From the NCBI RefSeq assembly GCF_032854445.1, contig NC_088299.1, positions 8,797,608-8,861,607 on the forward strand: DNA of 64,000 bases. Reading direction: 5' to 3'. Of this stretch, positions 13,231 through 24,799 are shown piece by piece; within the stretch, counting starts at the first letter, position 1, and the number at the start of each line of letters is the position of its first letter. The translations under genes and the position numbers were made by a program. The notes under the pieces were generated by a model. It was not told where the DNA came from. It did no database searches and saw only the letters and a list, made by a program, of their open reading frames with translations. This DNA is from Liolophura sinensis (Eukaryota; Mollusca; Polyplacophora; Chitonida; Chitonidae).

Positions 13231-16200
13231 ATGGCGACCAGGACATCTCGCCGAAAACGGCTCGAAAACAGCAAAGCTAACTACGAGTCTTTTTTTGATG
13301 CCGTTCGGTTTGGAGATGTTCAGCGTTTGAGGGATATTTTGAGCTTCGGAGAACTCGACCCGAATGTTCGAATTTTTGGCGACCCTTTAAGACAAACTGT
13401 TTTACATGTGGCTGTTAGAAATAACGACGCCTTTATTGTTCAAATGCTGTTGTTTCAATCTAGGATTCTTGTAGATGTCGACTCAGAAGATGCGAACTGC
13501 AGCAGACCAATTTGGTGAGTTCAACTTTCCGACAAAAACATGCAAACTCTGTAGCCATGACAAGTGAAAATTATTTTCAAGAGTTGTGGCAAAATTCATT
13601 TTAGTCTTTTGAACCTTAATTTTCGTTGGTTTCTGCAACGTTACTTCTAAAGTTGCATCTGATAGATAAGTTCGCTAGCTCAGCATATTTAGCTGACACA
13701 AGCCGTTTTGAAGCTATAACCACATCATTCTTTCGTAACTATACATCTTTGCTTTATGTTAACAATTGTACAAAAACGGTGACGTATTACACAACAAGAG
13801 TACAGCGCTTAAATCGATTTCTTTGACGTGAGTTATGTGGCCTATGGACGCATACGTCCTCAAGTGTTAATACCTGTATAAGTATGGTGACTGACATGGT
13901 TATTTTAACACAATCGCGACCTTCGTGCCCGACCCCTCCCTCCCCCGCGGAGAGCGCAGAATGCGCGGAGAACATGGATCCGCGATCTTCGCACGGGGTC
14001 ACTACCCCGTCACCAGACGGCTCCTTCCAGCCACCAACCGAAGCCATTAAAGAACCATAAAAACAGACATTGCTGTCTTACGATGTACATAATTTGGTGT
14101 ACAGAATTTGTATCAAAGCACAACCCACTTATTATTATAAGTTTCACTGTTAGATGTGTATGTATGCTGAATATAGACTGCTTGAATTGTAGGCTCGCTG
14201 TAAAGCAGGATTCCGATCAAATAGCCAAAGCTTTGTTGGACCGGCAGTGTGAAGTCAACTATGTGGACGAACTTTCAGGTTTGGATATTTCTAACCAGGA
14301 TTATATTTATTTAGTTGTTTACCCTCTTAATTTGCTCCTTGAACCAATGAAATATTAGTGTTTTTCTTTGATTATGTACTCGTATTAACGTTAAATTAAA
14401 CTATACACGGTGACCTTTTTGCCTTCTTTATCACAACCGGATGTGCATTTATGACATTACACGTAACGATGAGTTAAAGTTAAGCATGTCAAAATGTTTG
14501 TGAGTTTCGATAATACTGGTGTGTATTGTGATAATACTTGTGTGTATTGTGATAATGCTGGTGTGTATTGTGATAATGCTTGTGTGTATTGTGATAATGC
14601 GCGGGAACCCTCTGGATACGGATTTCATTTTCAAAACAAAACTTACACACTTTGCATGCTATCGATGCCTGATGTTATGCCAATATAACTCTGTATGCTG
14701 GGAGTGTCTTTTAGACGATTAGTGTCCAGATTCACTATTTATTCATAATTAGCTACCCCTGTATAGACTGTTAAACTGAATGTAAAAGTATTGAGTACAT
14801 TAATCTGAGTAATATGGCACTTAAAATCATTTGATAATTTTTTTTCTGCATACTTTCCAACACTCGTAGTCTCTGCCGAATTACGGCATACAAGTCCAAC
14901 CTTTACGAGCTGTCAGAGCTTCGCCATTTAATTTCGTGATTAAAAAAAAGCTGAAAGAGGTCGTCGGAGAACCCTGGAGTTAGTTTTTTTTTAAGTTTCC
15001 AACCGACTTGGCCCTCTGGAAGGCATGGATTTATAGACAAGGTGGAAGGATTTTGTACAAACTAGAAACAGGCGTGCCTGCCCTTCTCAGCTTACAGCTG
15101 AATGTTAGGAGAGGAATACAACTAAATTTCCTGGCCTCCACACACAGTGGCTATAAAATACTATTGACTGAACTGAAAACTGACTGATAGTAAATCTCTG
15201 TACACTAACACCGACGTCCACATCCTCCATGTATTTATATTGTACACTACTATGTAGGCTCTTATAGGTATAGGCTGTATTCAGAATGCCGACCATAACG
15301 TGTACCGGCGTGTACATCGCATATAGGGATGAATTTAGAATCCCTCGGGGAATAGAATGATACTTATATTGTGAAGCGGACAGAGAGGAAGAAGAGTAAA
15401 TAAATACGGCAGTATACTTGGTTCGATGTAGCTGAAATTCGTCTCGAAAATGACACCGTTTTGATACGAATTCCCAGCTTTTTTAGACCACCAAGACTTG
15501 GTTTGGCCATCTATGACGTCACTCGCTGATTTGGTTGAGCAGAACCGGCCGGCAGGCTGGATATCGTCTAGGGAAGTAAATCTGTTGTTTTTCATGGATT
15601 TAAAGTCATTATTAAGTTTCTGAGAAGCCCTAGCGGTAACATACTGTTTAAACAGGTTATAATCTTTATAATTAGGAGCAGTACCTAAATAAGGACACTA
15701 ATACTTTAATAGTGAAATTTTCTGTTAAAGGTTGCTCGCCATTGCATTGCGCCGTCGTCAGAAACAACGTTAAGATGGCGATTCTGTTGATTCGGTATGG
15801 TGCAGACGTGAACTTTTCACGAAGTAATTCCTCAGCTTCAAAGGAGACTCCCCTTATGAGGTAATATTAATCTGATCAGACCAGGTATCCCAAATTTTAG
15901 AAGAAATAGGAATATTAAGATAATTTTGTTTGTATCAAGATAATATTACACTAACACTCTTCTAATAAGAAGATAACGTTATACTGGGCCATTTTCCTAA
16001 ATATAATTCAGAACTGTATGCTTATTATACAATTATACAGTTTACAGATTTTTATACAGAGTATTGACGTTCTCTTTTGTTTAGAGCTGTTCAGCTGAAT
16101 CACAAAGAAATGTGCGAGGCACTTATCGATGCGGGTTGCCATGTCAACGCCAAGACGCCAGATGACGTCACGGCGCTCCATTATGCTGTTGCCAGCAGAC

Positions 16201-16886
16201 GTTACGATATTTGCCACTTTTTACTGGAGAAAGGTGCCGAAGTCCACACCGAAACTAACCACGGTATTACAGCACTGGCAATTGCTGTTGACCACCAGAA
16301 TCCAACCATGGTGAGAACTTTGGCGAGCTTTGGTTACGATTTGGACGCTACGTACAGGTGGGGTGAGACGCCGTTAGAGCACGCTATGCGCATTCACAGC
16401 GAAAAGTGTGCCATTTCGATGGTACACTTGGGATGTGGGTTGAAAAGGACGGTAGGGCAGTCGTCATATTTCTTTCACGCTATGTCGGAAGGCATGATCA
16501 GACTCGCTAAGCTCATGCTTGAGGTTCGACCAATGTTTTCACAAGATGAGTGGATTCGAACGGAGCAGTGGCCGCTGGCTTTATACCACAAACCGGAAGT
16601 CTGCCAATGGTTAGCGAAAAAGGCCAAGACACCACCGCGTCTCAAAGCTTTGTGTAGGGGAAAGGTTTTGCGATATTTGGGACTAAGGCCACATCAGAAA
16701 ATTGAAACTTTAAGCTTACCTTTTTGGATAAAACGTTATTTAGAATTAAAACGCCAAGTTACACCATCGTTTTACGGAAAGCCTTCGTTAGACAAGCCTG
16801 ACTGTCCGTACCAATGTCCTGTGTTGTGTACACAAGAAATGTGTCCACCACTAGATATATCATCTGATGAGTCCGGAGTTGGATGA
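13231..16886 (+). CDS. Ankyrin-repeat and SOCS-box (ASB-type) protein
   Basis: Predicted substrate-recognition subunit of an Elongin B/C-Cullin E3 ubiquitin ligase. Coding exons are 13231-13514, 14193-14278, 15731-15860 and 16085-16886; phases 2, 1 and 2 join cleanly to 433 residues plus stop. About six or seven ankyrin repeats fill residues 25-290; clear examples are QTVLHVAVRNND, CSPLHCAVVRNNVKMAILLI, ETPLMRAVQLNHKEMCEALI and VTALHYAVASRRYDICHFLL. A SOCS box follows at about residues 350-388: LKALCRGKVLRYLG is the Elongin-binding BC box and IETLSLPFWIKRYLEL the Cullin-box part. A 45-residue tail ends in a cysteine cluster (CPYQCPVLCTQEMCPP). A strong acceptor at 13201-13202 just upstream suggests a non-coding 5' exon further left. 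The N-terminus is basic (MATRTSRRKR). Which vertebrate ASB it matches cannot be told by eye. The 3' end of this gene was duplicated downstream (20207-20646). Confidence 0.9.
14511..14602. repeat. 21-bp tandem repeat in an ASB intron
   Basis: Four and a half copies of gtgtgtattgtgataatgct. The unit length is a multiple of three, so frames stay open on both strands. Confidence 0.9.
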
Positions 16887-18345
16887 TCAAACTTTATGTG
16901 ACAAATAATTTGCTTGTCATTAGTACCCAGCATTCCAGAATAACCAAATAGGAAATGATACCTACATGCTTTCAGGGATATCTCGTGAAAACCTGCATTA
17001 AGAACTTGTTGAACGTAAGCTCACGTTCAGTGAATTCTTCTATCCAAACGTATCCAATCAATAATAACGGCATTTGCATGGATTCTGCAGTAATCTGTGT
17101 TCGTAGAGCTGAGTCTATGGAAATGGAATTCTGTCCTCCAGAGAATTTTTGAACGAGGATCCCATCGATTAAGATTCTCATATTCCTAGCAAACCAGGGC
17201 CCCGTTTCACAACGCGCACGTAGCGCTAAGTTCACATGACTACCATGGCTGTAATACCTACAGTGCTGCTCGCCATGGAAGTTATGTGCGCATAACGCTA
17301 CATGTGATTCGTGATACGGACTCCAGGACTCCCGGGTAGTCAGATATCCCAGATGAACGACAAGTGAAGTGATCAGCCCGGGAGAGCTACGCAGCCACGG
17401 ATAGCTTGATAATAGAGGGGCGTCGAAGACTTTAGTCGGGTACAGTTTTGGGCTTCACCCCCTGGGTCGGAGACAAACCTAAGCGAGGTCACCCAGAACA
17501 AAACGAACAGGAAATGCTTGATGTTAATTCAGTCACATGGGAAATACCCGAATCTGTCGACCCATGCACTGACGAGAAACTTGAAGCTAAGAAGAACATA
17601 TCTGAGGAGGGTTTGTAATTGATGAATATGGACAATGAGGACGGCCCCTCTATCTCACCGACCAGAGAGCTAACGGTCCTGCTCACTGTTGTTAACAGAA
17701 CCGTCTTAAGCGATGAAGAGATCCCTCCCAGACGTCTTCAAACTCCGTCGAAAAAAAGTCCGAAAACCATCACAGTCCTCTGGTGATTTCCGACAAGAAA
17801 ATGAGCCCACACGCTTTTCTAACCAAAGACACTGAACCATTAACGGTCGAAGGGTGATTCCCGTCAAGAAAATGAGGAGAACCCCAAACCCGATGAGATC
17901 TGCCTCAACACGTGGATGAACAGGCGGCTGAAGGAAGAGGAGAAGAAATAAGGGGGTGGAAGTGATACTGTTGTGAAGAATGGTGGAGTATTTCTTGGAT
18001 GATTTTTGTTTGACCTGATCTAGGGAAATTTGTTCGAACAGAAGGGAGACTGGGATTGTGACAGTTATTCATTATATGTATTGGATGGGTTTGGAAAATT
18101 TTTGGAGAAAAAGGGTGGAAGAATTATGAAAGAATAAGATAACAACTGAAACTGTGCCTGCAGCTGTTGAAATTGTTTATATCTATAGATGTACGTAAAA
18201 CGTTCACCTTATGGTGTTAACAATGACTTAAACACAGCTCATTCTAAGAAGGCCGTTACCATTTACAAGCTGACGGGAAGCATCGGTCTACTGGATAGTC
18301 CTATTATCAGTCGTTGGAAGGACAGGAACAGACTACAGTGTTAAA
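16887..18345 (+). pseudogene. Acidic unknown reading frame, copy 1 (decayed)
   Basis: This stretch directly follows the ASB stop codon and is the first of three related copies of an unrecognised sequence (others at 20880-22245 and 26130-27620). In all three a translated segment around C-V-R-x-A-[DE]-S is visible (here ICVRRAESMEMEFCPPENF near 17095-17150). Further on the copies share stretches corresponding to SEIPEAVDP and, at the end, NTWMNRRLKEE (here about 17910-17945). It is interrupted by stops and by a 124-bp palindromic insertion (17199-17322). The shared similarity continues about 400 bp past the frame, to the phrase ctacagtgttaaatg near 18345. It could be a decayed second gene, a 3' extension of the ASB transcript, or part of an unknown mobile element. 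I do not recognise a domain. Confidence 0.5.
17199..17322. mobile_element. Short palindromic MITE-like insertion
   Basis: A 124-bp segment interrupts acidic-frame copy 1 and is absent at the same point of copy 3. It is flanked by a 5-bp direct repeat (ccagg). Its ends are imperfect inverted repeats: the left begins gccccgtttcaca and the reverse complement of the right end begins agtccgtatcacg, both running on to gtagcg. A second, weaker match to this type of sequence lies at about 37005-37130. No coding capacity. The superfamily is not identifiable by eye. Confidence 0.55.
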
Positions 18346-18504
18346 TGAAAACCAATGTTGGTCCACTCACATCTGAAATACCCCAAGCTGTTGGCCCAAG
18401 AGGGTTGGCAACTGATGGATATGGACGATGATGACAGCTTGTCCAACCGCATCTCTGTTTCACCGACCGGAGAGCTAAGGGCCACGCTTCTCTTCGACAT
18501 GAAA
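18346..18504 (+). repeat. Partial fourth copy of the acidic frame
   Basis: This segment matches the middle of copy 2 (about 21265-21450), including the phrases corresponding to 'Glu-Ile-Pro-Gln-Ala-Val' and to MDMDDGDSLSNR and SPTRELRATL. It begins right at the end of copy 1 and stops where a Ty3/Gypsy fossil begins, so it is a truncated tandem copy. Confidence 0.55.
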
Positions 18505-19320
18505 TGTGAACTGTTTAAAAAGCAAGTATCTTTTGTTGGACATGTAGTTAGTGAACGTGGAATAACTTCTGGCCCTTTTGAGGCTGTTCAGAGTCGGCCA
18601 GTTCCGAGTAAAGTTAAACATCTCAGGAGTTTTCTGGGCTTATGTTCATATTACAGAAAGGGTTTGCAAATACAGCCCGGCATTTACACAAACTGACAGA
18701 AAATGATTCTAAGTTTGTGTAGAATGTACCAGTGTCTTTCTGAAATTAAAAAGGAGTGTGATTACTGCCCCTATTTTGTCCTATCCTTTACCAGAAGGAG
18801 AATTCATTTTTGACAGGTTTAAGATGGAGTTGAGAAAGTCATAGCATATTACAGCAAAGCTTTGAGTAAGACAGAGCGTAAATACTGTGTGACTCGACGA
18901 GAGTTGTTATCAGCTGTTTTCAGTGTCAAACAGTTCCATCATTGTTTGTAGGGAAGACAATTAAGAAGTCGTACAGACCATGGCTCACTGAGATGGCTTA
19001 TGAATTTAAAGAATCCTGAGGGCCAAGATGCTAGATGGATTGAAACACTTGGTACATTATTGAGCATCGATCTCGTTCTGAAAGGTTACATTCTGACGCT
19101 GATACAGTGTCTAGAAGATCTTGTTATTCTGAGAATTGTAATAACTGCAAGAAACTTGTACAGAACGATGTACTGTTTTCTTCGGCAGACGGGACCGAAG
19201 CAGCACCTGTCAAGACACTCTCTACAAGGAATGCTAAGAATTGTGGAAATAAAAAAACCTAAACAGAACGAAGTACTGTTTTCTTCTGCACACAGACACG
19301 GACTGAAATGTTGAAATGAC
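18505..19320 (+). mobile_element. Ty3/Gypsy retrotransposon fossil (RT end, RNase H, later pol)
   Basis: Translation of this stretch shows the end of a Gypsy-type reverse transcriptase (a VGHVVSERGI-like segment followed by LRSFLGLCSYYRK) and then RNase H-like sequence (SKALSKTERKYCVTRRELL). Residual pol sequence follows. No LTR, gag or envelope was found. The element is an incomplete remnant with several breaks and looks inactive and old. It abuts a partial copy of the acidic repeat at its left end. Confidence 0.8.
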
Positions 19321-20206
19321 GCAATGCCGGAACTCCTCATAGTGTGAAAGATTTTGATTGGTTCAATGCGAGGTGATAGTATTAATATGGAGTCCGTGCA
19401 GCTTCAAGATGGGCATTTCGAAAAAATATCAAAAACAGTTTACTTGAAACTATCCGATCCGAGATGGCACAGCGACATCTAAGTGCTAGTGATGGCCATC
19501 ACATTGTAAGTTGAATTATAGTGCATGGTTTGTTACTGGTATAGAAATATCGGTGCACAAAGCACATGGCTAATTATAATATTCTTGCTATGTAGATAAT
19601 TACGACGTCACAAAATTCGGTGGAATCCCAGTTGCACATTTCACGGTCTAACATACAGACAGCGATTACACTGGCTTAATAAATTAATATTTATACTACC
19701 AATCTATGCGGATGGAAGTTAGTAACCTACTACTCACCATGCCAACCTTGAGATCCTTTATGAATAATTTACCTCAAACAAGACTTGAAGCGTGAAATCG
19801 TTTATTTGTTTATTGCATATTGTTTAATCGAAATTCCACCAATTATCGTGATATTGGTTTCAATATCTAGTTTATTTATGCATTTCCTCCTTTTCACCAT
19901 ACTAGAAACTGGAAGATAATAGAAGCTTACCCTTCCTGTCAGCTATCTGGAAGATGATAGAAGCACTCGAGGATAATTTAACTTTTCGCGATTCGTTTTA
20001 TTCAACTCGCGTGAACTACTGCTTGTTAATTTTATTGTAATAAAATGTTCATCTATAACTGTATTCCTAAACTCTGTTTTCTATGAGTCTGTAATTTCTT
20101 TAGATCATTATACCGTCTTGCTCTCACTTTGGGATCTTATGTTTGGGGATTTATTAGAGAATTTCCTACAGTAACAATTATCCCGGGGGTTGGGCGCGAC
20201 AAGGTA
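19321..20206. other. Spacer without recognised gene
   Basis: AT-rich DNA between the Gypsy fossil and the duplicated ASB tail. I see no long reading frame with family features, no RNA gene and no repeat shared with the rest of the window. Confidence 0.5.
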
Positions 20207-20646
20207 CATGTATAGGACAGCCATCGTATTTCTTTTACGCCATGTTGGAAGGTATGATCACACTCGCTAAACTCTCGTTTGAGGTTCGACCAATGTTTTT
20301 ACATGATCAGTGGATTCGGAGCAATGGAGCAATGGCCGCTGGCTTTATACCACAAACCGGAAGTTTGCCAATGGTTAGCAAAACAGACGAAGAAACCACC
20401 GTGTCTCAAAGTTTGAGTAGGGGAAAGGTTTTGCGATCTTTGGGACTAAGGCTACATCCGAAAATTGAAACTTCAGGCTTGGCGTTTTTGATAGAACGTT
20501 ATTTAGAATTGAAACGCCAAGTTACACCATTGTTTTACAGAAAGCCTTTAGCAGGTAAACCTGACTGTCCGTACCAGTGTCCTGTGATTTGTACACAAGA
20601 AATGTGTCCAACACTAGATACATCATCAATCGTTCAGGACTGCTAA
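20207..20646 (+). pseudogene. Truncated duplicate of the ASB gene C-terminus
   Basis: This copy starts abruptly at the equivalent of position 16452 in the last ASB exon and runs to the equivalent of the stop codon region. Recognisable segments are SYFFYAMLEGMITLAKL, EVRPMFLHDQWIR, a partial SOCS box (RGKVLRSLGLRLHPKIE) and the cysteine tail CPYQCPVICTQEMCP. The ankyrin repeats and the upstream exons are missing. A frame disturbance lies between the WIR segment and the SOCS box, where the residues no longer match the parent. It is best read as a dead 5'-truncated duplicate, although the tail from the SOCS box on is still open. Confidence 0.8.
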
Positions 20647-20879
20647 GTTTATAATGGACAACGGGATAAATGTGGCTTACAGCAAATAATACTTTAACAA
20701 GACATTGATGGAAATAAGGTTTATAAATTGTTGTGTATGTATATTTGACTTTATGTGACAATAAATAATTTGTCTTATCATTATTACCCAGCATTCTAAC
20801 ATAACCAAACGATGTAGTATTCCAAAATAAACAAACCGGAAATGATACCTACGTGCTTTCTCGGATAACTCCTGAAAAG

Positions 20880-22245
20880 ATGCGTTAACCACGTGTTGAA
20901 CGTAAGCTCATCAGTTCAGCGAATGTCGGAAACAGAGGAATGTCCTTCAAGTACACAGAGTATGGATTCTGGAATATTCTGTGTTCGTGGAGCTGACTCT
21001 CTGAAATTGGAATTCTGTCCTTCAGAGAATGTTTGGACGAGGGCCTCAGGGGACAAGGTCCTCACACTGCTGATAGACCGCAATAACTTCCTGGTAAGTT
21101 AAACAACCCAGATGTAGGACAATTGAATTAGCCAGGGAGAGCCACAGCCAAGGATGACGGTTATAGAGGACGTCGAAGACTAGTCGGCTACAGTTTTGTG
21201 CCCCACCCCCCGGGTTGGAGACGGATAAAAGCGAGGTAAGGAAACACCCAGAAGAAAAATGACTGATGTTGATCCACTCACACCGGAAATACCCCAAGCT
21301 GTTGACCCAAGCACTGACGAGAAACATGAAGATGAGAAGAACATAATTGAATAGGGCTTGTAATTGATGGATATGGACGATGGTGACAGCTTGTCCAACC
21401 GTCCCATTGTCTCACCGACCAGACAGCTAAGGGCCACGCTCGCTGATGTCAAGAAGACCGTCTTTAGCAACCTGTCCGTCCCATCCGTGAAGGGGTCTCT
21501 CCCAGACGTCTTCAAACTCCACCGAAAAAGTCTGAAAAACATTAGTCACCTGGTTATTTCCGACAAGAAAATGAGTCCACACGCTTCTCTAGCCAAAGAA
21601 ATCAAACCATTAATGGTCGAAGGGTGATTTCCCGCAAGAAAATGAGCCTACAATCCTCTCTAGCCAAAGAAGAAACGGTAACGGTCGAAGGCTTCAGCGA
21701 GCGCCCGGCCTGACAGAAGTTTGTGACTCGAAACTCCCTGGTGTTCCACAGGAGAACCCCAAACGCGAGGAGAGCTGCCTGAACACGTGGATGAACCGAT
21801 ATCTTAAGGAAGAGGAGAAGAAATGAGGAGGTGGAAGTGATACTGTTGTGAAGAATGGTGGAGTATTTCTTGGATTGTTTTTTAATTGACCTGATCTAGG
21901 GAAATGTGTTAGTACATAAGGGAGAGGAGGAGTGTGACAAAGTTGTCCATTACATGTACCGGATGGATCCGGAAATTTATTGGAGAAAGAGGAAGGAAGA
22001 ATTATGAAAGAATAACAACTGAAAGACTGCATGCAGCAATTCATTGGAATTGTCTATATATATAGATGTAGGTTAAACCGTCATCTTACAGTGTAAGAGT
22101 TAAAACACAGTGACTTAAACACAGCTCATTCTTTGAAGGCAGCTACCATTTACAAGCTGACGGGAAGCATCGTTCAACTGGATAGTTCTGTTATCAGTCG
22201 TTGGACGGACAGGAGCACACTACAGTGTTAAATGCAACCTCAACT
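20880..22245 (+). pseudogene. Acidic unknown reading frame, copy 2 (decayed)
   Basis: This is the second copy, downstream of the truncated ASB duplicate exactly as copy 1 is downstream of the intact ASB gene. A segment reads TQSMDSGIFCVRGADSLKLE near 20960-21015, then MDMDDGDSLSNRPIVSPTRQ and SVPSVKGSLPDVFKLHRK at 21364-21530. It ends with the shared 3' region (ttggac...ctacagtgttaaatg). It has lost a stretch present in copy 3 and carries stops. The order ASB tail, acidic frame and shared 3' region shows that about 1.9 kb was duplicated as one block. Confidence 0.5.
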
Positions 22246-22477
22246 CGTCTCTCCAAAAGGAGTGGAATGAAATTCGTGTTTTAAAGACAGGAGAGGCTGT
22301 GCACTTCCAAACTCTGATGTACAGTTACAGTAAACAAAGCACAAAGAGAAGACATAACCATATTGGTCAGCCTGGAAAGAGCTCAGTATCAACTGTAAAG
22401 ATGTGACACATTCTCGTGTAGACGAGGATTGAACACGTGTTGTATGGTGGATAAAACAAACCAGTACGGTAAAGAAA

Positions 22478-22705
22478 TCACGATGATGGGACAGAGTGGT
22501 GCAAGTGTAATGTTGTTGAATATGGCTTCAGACACACCGTATGGATATAAGCGTCATGTCCGACATTCCTATACCATTCGTAGTCCGTAAAGGGCGTTCC
22601 AAGTCGATAATCGCAAGATCCATTTCCAAAACAACGTTTAATACTAGCTCCCAAAGACAAAGATATGTAAGAGATTATACACATAGAAAATAAAGCTGGT
22701 AACAC
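22478..22705 (-). CDS. Short frame with hydrophobic start and two cysteines (module B, copy 1)
   Basis: The minus-strand frame reads LPALFSMCIISYISLSLG, then KRCFGNGSCDYRLG and TDYEWYRNVGHDAYI. The first 18 residues are hydrophobic like a signal peptide or membrane anchor, followed by a small cysteine-containing part. No in-frame ATG precedes the hydrophobic part; a stop lies just upstream, so it would need a spliced upstream start. The second copy at 29560-29724 preserves the frame but differs mostly by amino-acid-changing substitutions, which argues against selection. It may be a chance frame in a repeat. I do not recognise a family. Confidence 0.25.
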   Translation of the reverse strand: MLPALFSMCIISYISLSLGASIKRCFGNGSCDYRLGTPFTDYEWYRNVGHDAYIHTVCLKPYSTTLHLHHSVPSS

Positions 22706-23160
22706 ACAAGAGAGAAGCGGTCATCAGTTTTCAATGATGCCGGGCAGACAGTGGATATTCCAGGCATGAATTCCATATCAAAGTTCAAATTCGTAGTCCA
22801 TGAATGAGTTCCAGGTAAAATAACAATTAAACATGGTATCTCAGTCTAGCTTTGATAGCAACTGTTCATAAAGGCATCATGCAGATGTAATGAGCATGGC
22901 TGTCTTTACAGCCCTTAACTCCAGGTTAAGCGGTATTAAATACAGTTCGAGAATGACGAGCGTTACATATCTTAACCGATCAGATTGTGGTTCAAAAGTA
23001 ACGGACGATTACGGCTTAATATGTAAGGATCTCATACTACAAGAGGCGCCATCTATGATGTTACACATGACATGCTGGTCTGTATGAAAGCTGTCTACAT
23101 GATAGATGGTTACACTCGGCATCCAGCGCCATCTATGTTGTTAAATACCATGTAAGCTTT
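22549..23160. repeat. Module B, copy 1
   Basis: About 612 bp closely matching 29567-30170 and, for its right-hand 100-170 bp, also 24066-24240. It interrupts sequence that is continuous in the third acidic-frame copy (27540-27900 matches 22245-22545 followed by 23160-23290), so it appears inserted. It contains the motif gcgccatctatg twice, about 80 bp apart. On the minus strand it carries a short reading frame described separately. Because module B also adjoins reverse-transcriptase fragments in its other copies, it may be the non-coding terminal part of a Penelope-like element. Confidence 0.6.
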
Positions 23161-23382
23161 GTGATGATCAGCTGTATTTGTTAAAGACATTCGTATATAT
23201 ATTTTCGTTATGTTTACATAATCACCACATGACGATTTTACAACGATCTTAATATTTACCTTTTGTCATCATACTAGTGTGTATACAAATATCCCACAAT
23301 ACCAGTGACAGTGCATTTTAAAAGGATTCAACCTACTGCACAATTATCCTAGCATCTTCACTGACACATCATCACGCTATGC

Positions 23383-23814
23383 ATGTTCTGTTACACAAAC
23401 CAACACAAATATAACAGCATCATGACACTGTATTTACTAACCACTCTTTTAGGATCTCTCAAGACGCAAATATATTACAGCTTACAGAGCATCGCGCTGG
23501 AACTGTCACCTGTATTCAGGAAACACAAACATTACAGCCTATTCACAGAAAATCGTCTCACTGCAGCTTACAGTTATATAACCCAGTTATTCCACAAGGC
23601 GAAATATCACAACTTATCAGAAGAACACCGTTTTCACAGAAACAATAACAATATATTTAAAGAACACTATCACACCAGAAAAAATCGTTCGCGCAAAGAG
23701 TCCAAAAAACATTTAACTGCTGTATATCTTTACCCAACTTTCCATGATCAATCACAATTTACGCAAGACAAATGCTACAAGGCGAGATATACAAGGCATT
23801 CGCCACATGCATGA
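23383..23814 (+). CDS. Open frame of 143 codons, doubtful
   Basis: A basic, His/Tyr/Lys-rich open frame (starts MFCYTNQHKYNSIM) with no recognised domain. Its right end overlaps, on the other strand, the end of a reverse-transcriptase fragment (23745-24066), so at least that part is not a gene. The DNA contains several degenerate ttacagc/cacagaa repeats that would keep a frame open by chance. Listed only because it is long for this AT-rich region. Confidence 0.12.
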   Translation: MFCYTNQHKYNSIMTLYLLTTLLGSLKTQIYYSLQSIALELSPVFRKHKHYSLFTENRLTAAYSYITQLFHKAKYHNLSEEHRFHRNNNNIFKEHYHTRKNRSRKESKKHLTAVYLYPTFHDQSQFTQDKCYKARYTRHSPHA

Positions 23815-24066
23815 CCCTTTGGTATTTTGCTATCCAAATAAGGATAATTTACAATATCAAAATTGAAATTATCCCTTTTGTGGTAAAGGCGGCATGAGAG
23901 GAGACCTTGTTCGTCTTTGTACAGAAACAGATCCAAATAAGATGTAGGTAGCATCGGGACTATCTGTTGTCTCCTTCAAATCGAATGAAGGCGGATAGAT
24001 TTCTTTCACCACTTCAACAATATGAAGGTTATTTAACGGCACTAGATTATATACCGCTTGGTAAAT
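23745..24066 (-). mobile_element. Penelope-like reverse transcriptase fragment, copy 1 (fossil)
   Basis: Minus-strand translation gives the C-terminal part of the same reverse transcriptase seen at 30320-31535 (EVVKEIYPPSFDLKETTDSPD and a following NFNFD/YPYLD-like segment). It is 5'-truncated and directly preceded, in its own orientation, by module B copy 2. The fragment is broken and inactive. Confidence 0.65.
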
Positions 24067-24350
24067 GTAACGGCCGATTACGTCTTTCCCGTTAATAGGC
24101 AAGGATCTCATACTACAAGAGGCGCCATCTATGATGTTACACATGACATGCTGATGTGTATAAAAGCTGTCTACATGATAGATGGTTACACTCGGTAACC
24201 AGCGCCATCTATGTTGTTAAATACCATGTAAGCGACGGATATGTACATAATGAAAACAGCGCCGTCTATGTGGTTGATCACAATGCAGTTCGCCAGTTTT
24301 CTGAACGCTCTGTCCATACCTGCCAACGAGAGTGTTAAAATTTGAGAAAC
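24066..24350. repeat. Module B, copy 2 (right-hand part only)
   Basis: This matches 30010-30310 almost throughout and 22990-23160 for its first half. It carries three spaced gcgcc[ag]tctatg motifs at about 24121, 24201 and 24261. It stands at the 5' side of a truncated reverse-transcriptase fragment, whereas module B copy 3 stands at the 3' side of a longer fragment. That is the arrangement expected of the pseudo-LTR of Penelope-like elements. Confidence 0.6.
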
Positions 24351-24799
24351 CTAGAATGAAGGCGTTGCACCATGACCAGGTATACCCTTAGTAACTTTGC
24401 AACTGCTTAATAAAACACGGCACAGTGTATAAAGATGTATACTTCAGGAAAGTTAGTCCAACCTGACTAACTTTTACTATCTTTAGCTTTTTTCGTTCTT
24501 TTGGGATTCGTGTTTACCCTCGTTTTGAAAATGTGTCTTGATATTATGAATTCGAAACGCCATTCATCTGCTGGCGATATGAAAAATGTATTTTTGATGC
24601 TTTAAAACTCAGTATTATGAGGTAGGAAAGTCTATCATTGACACTGTTTTGTTCTGGTACTATTTAAACCCTGAGTTCGTCCCGATACCAACGCTTACTA
24701 AAACACCACAGTTTTGTTGAATCATGAATCGGGCATTTAATAACTAGTTTTTCTCTCGTCTTTCTAGACCGTTTTCTCGTCTCAGATAGAGCAGGATTT

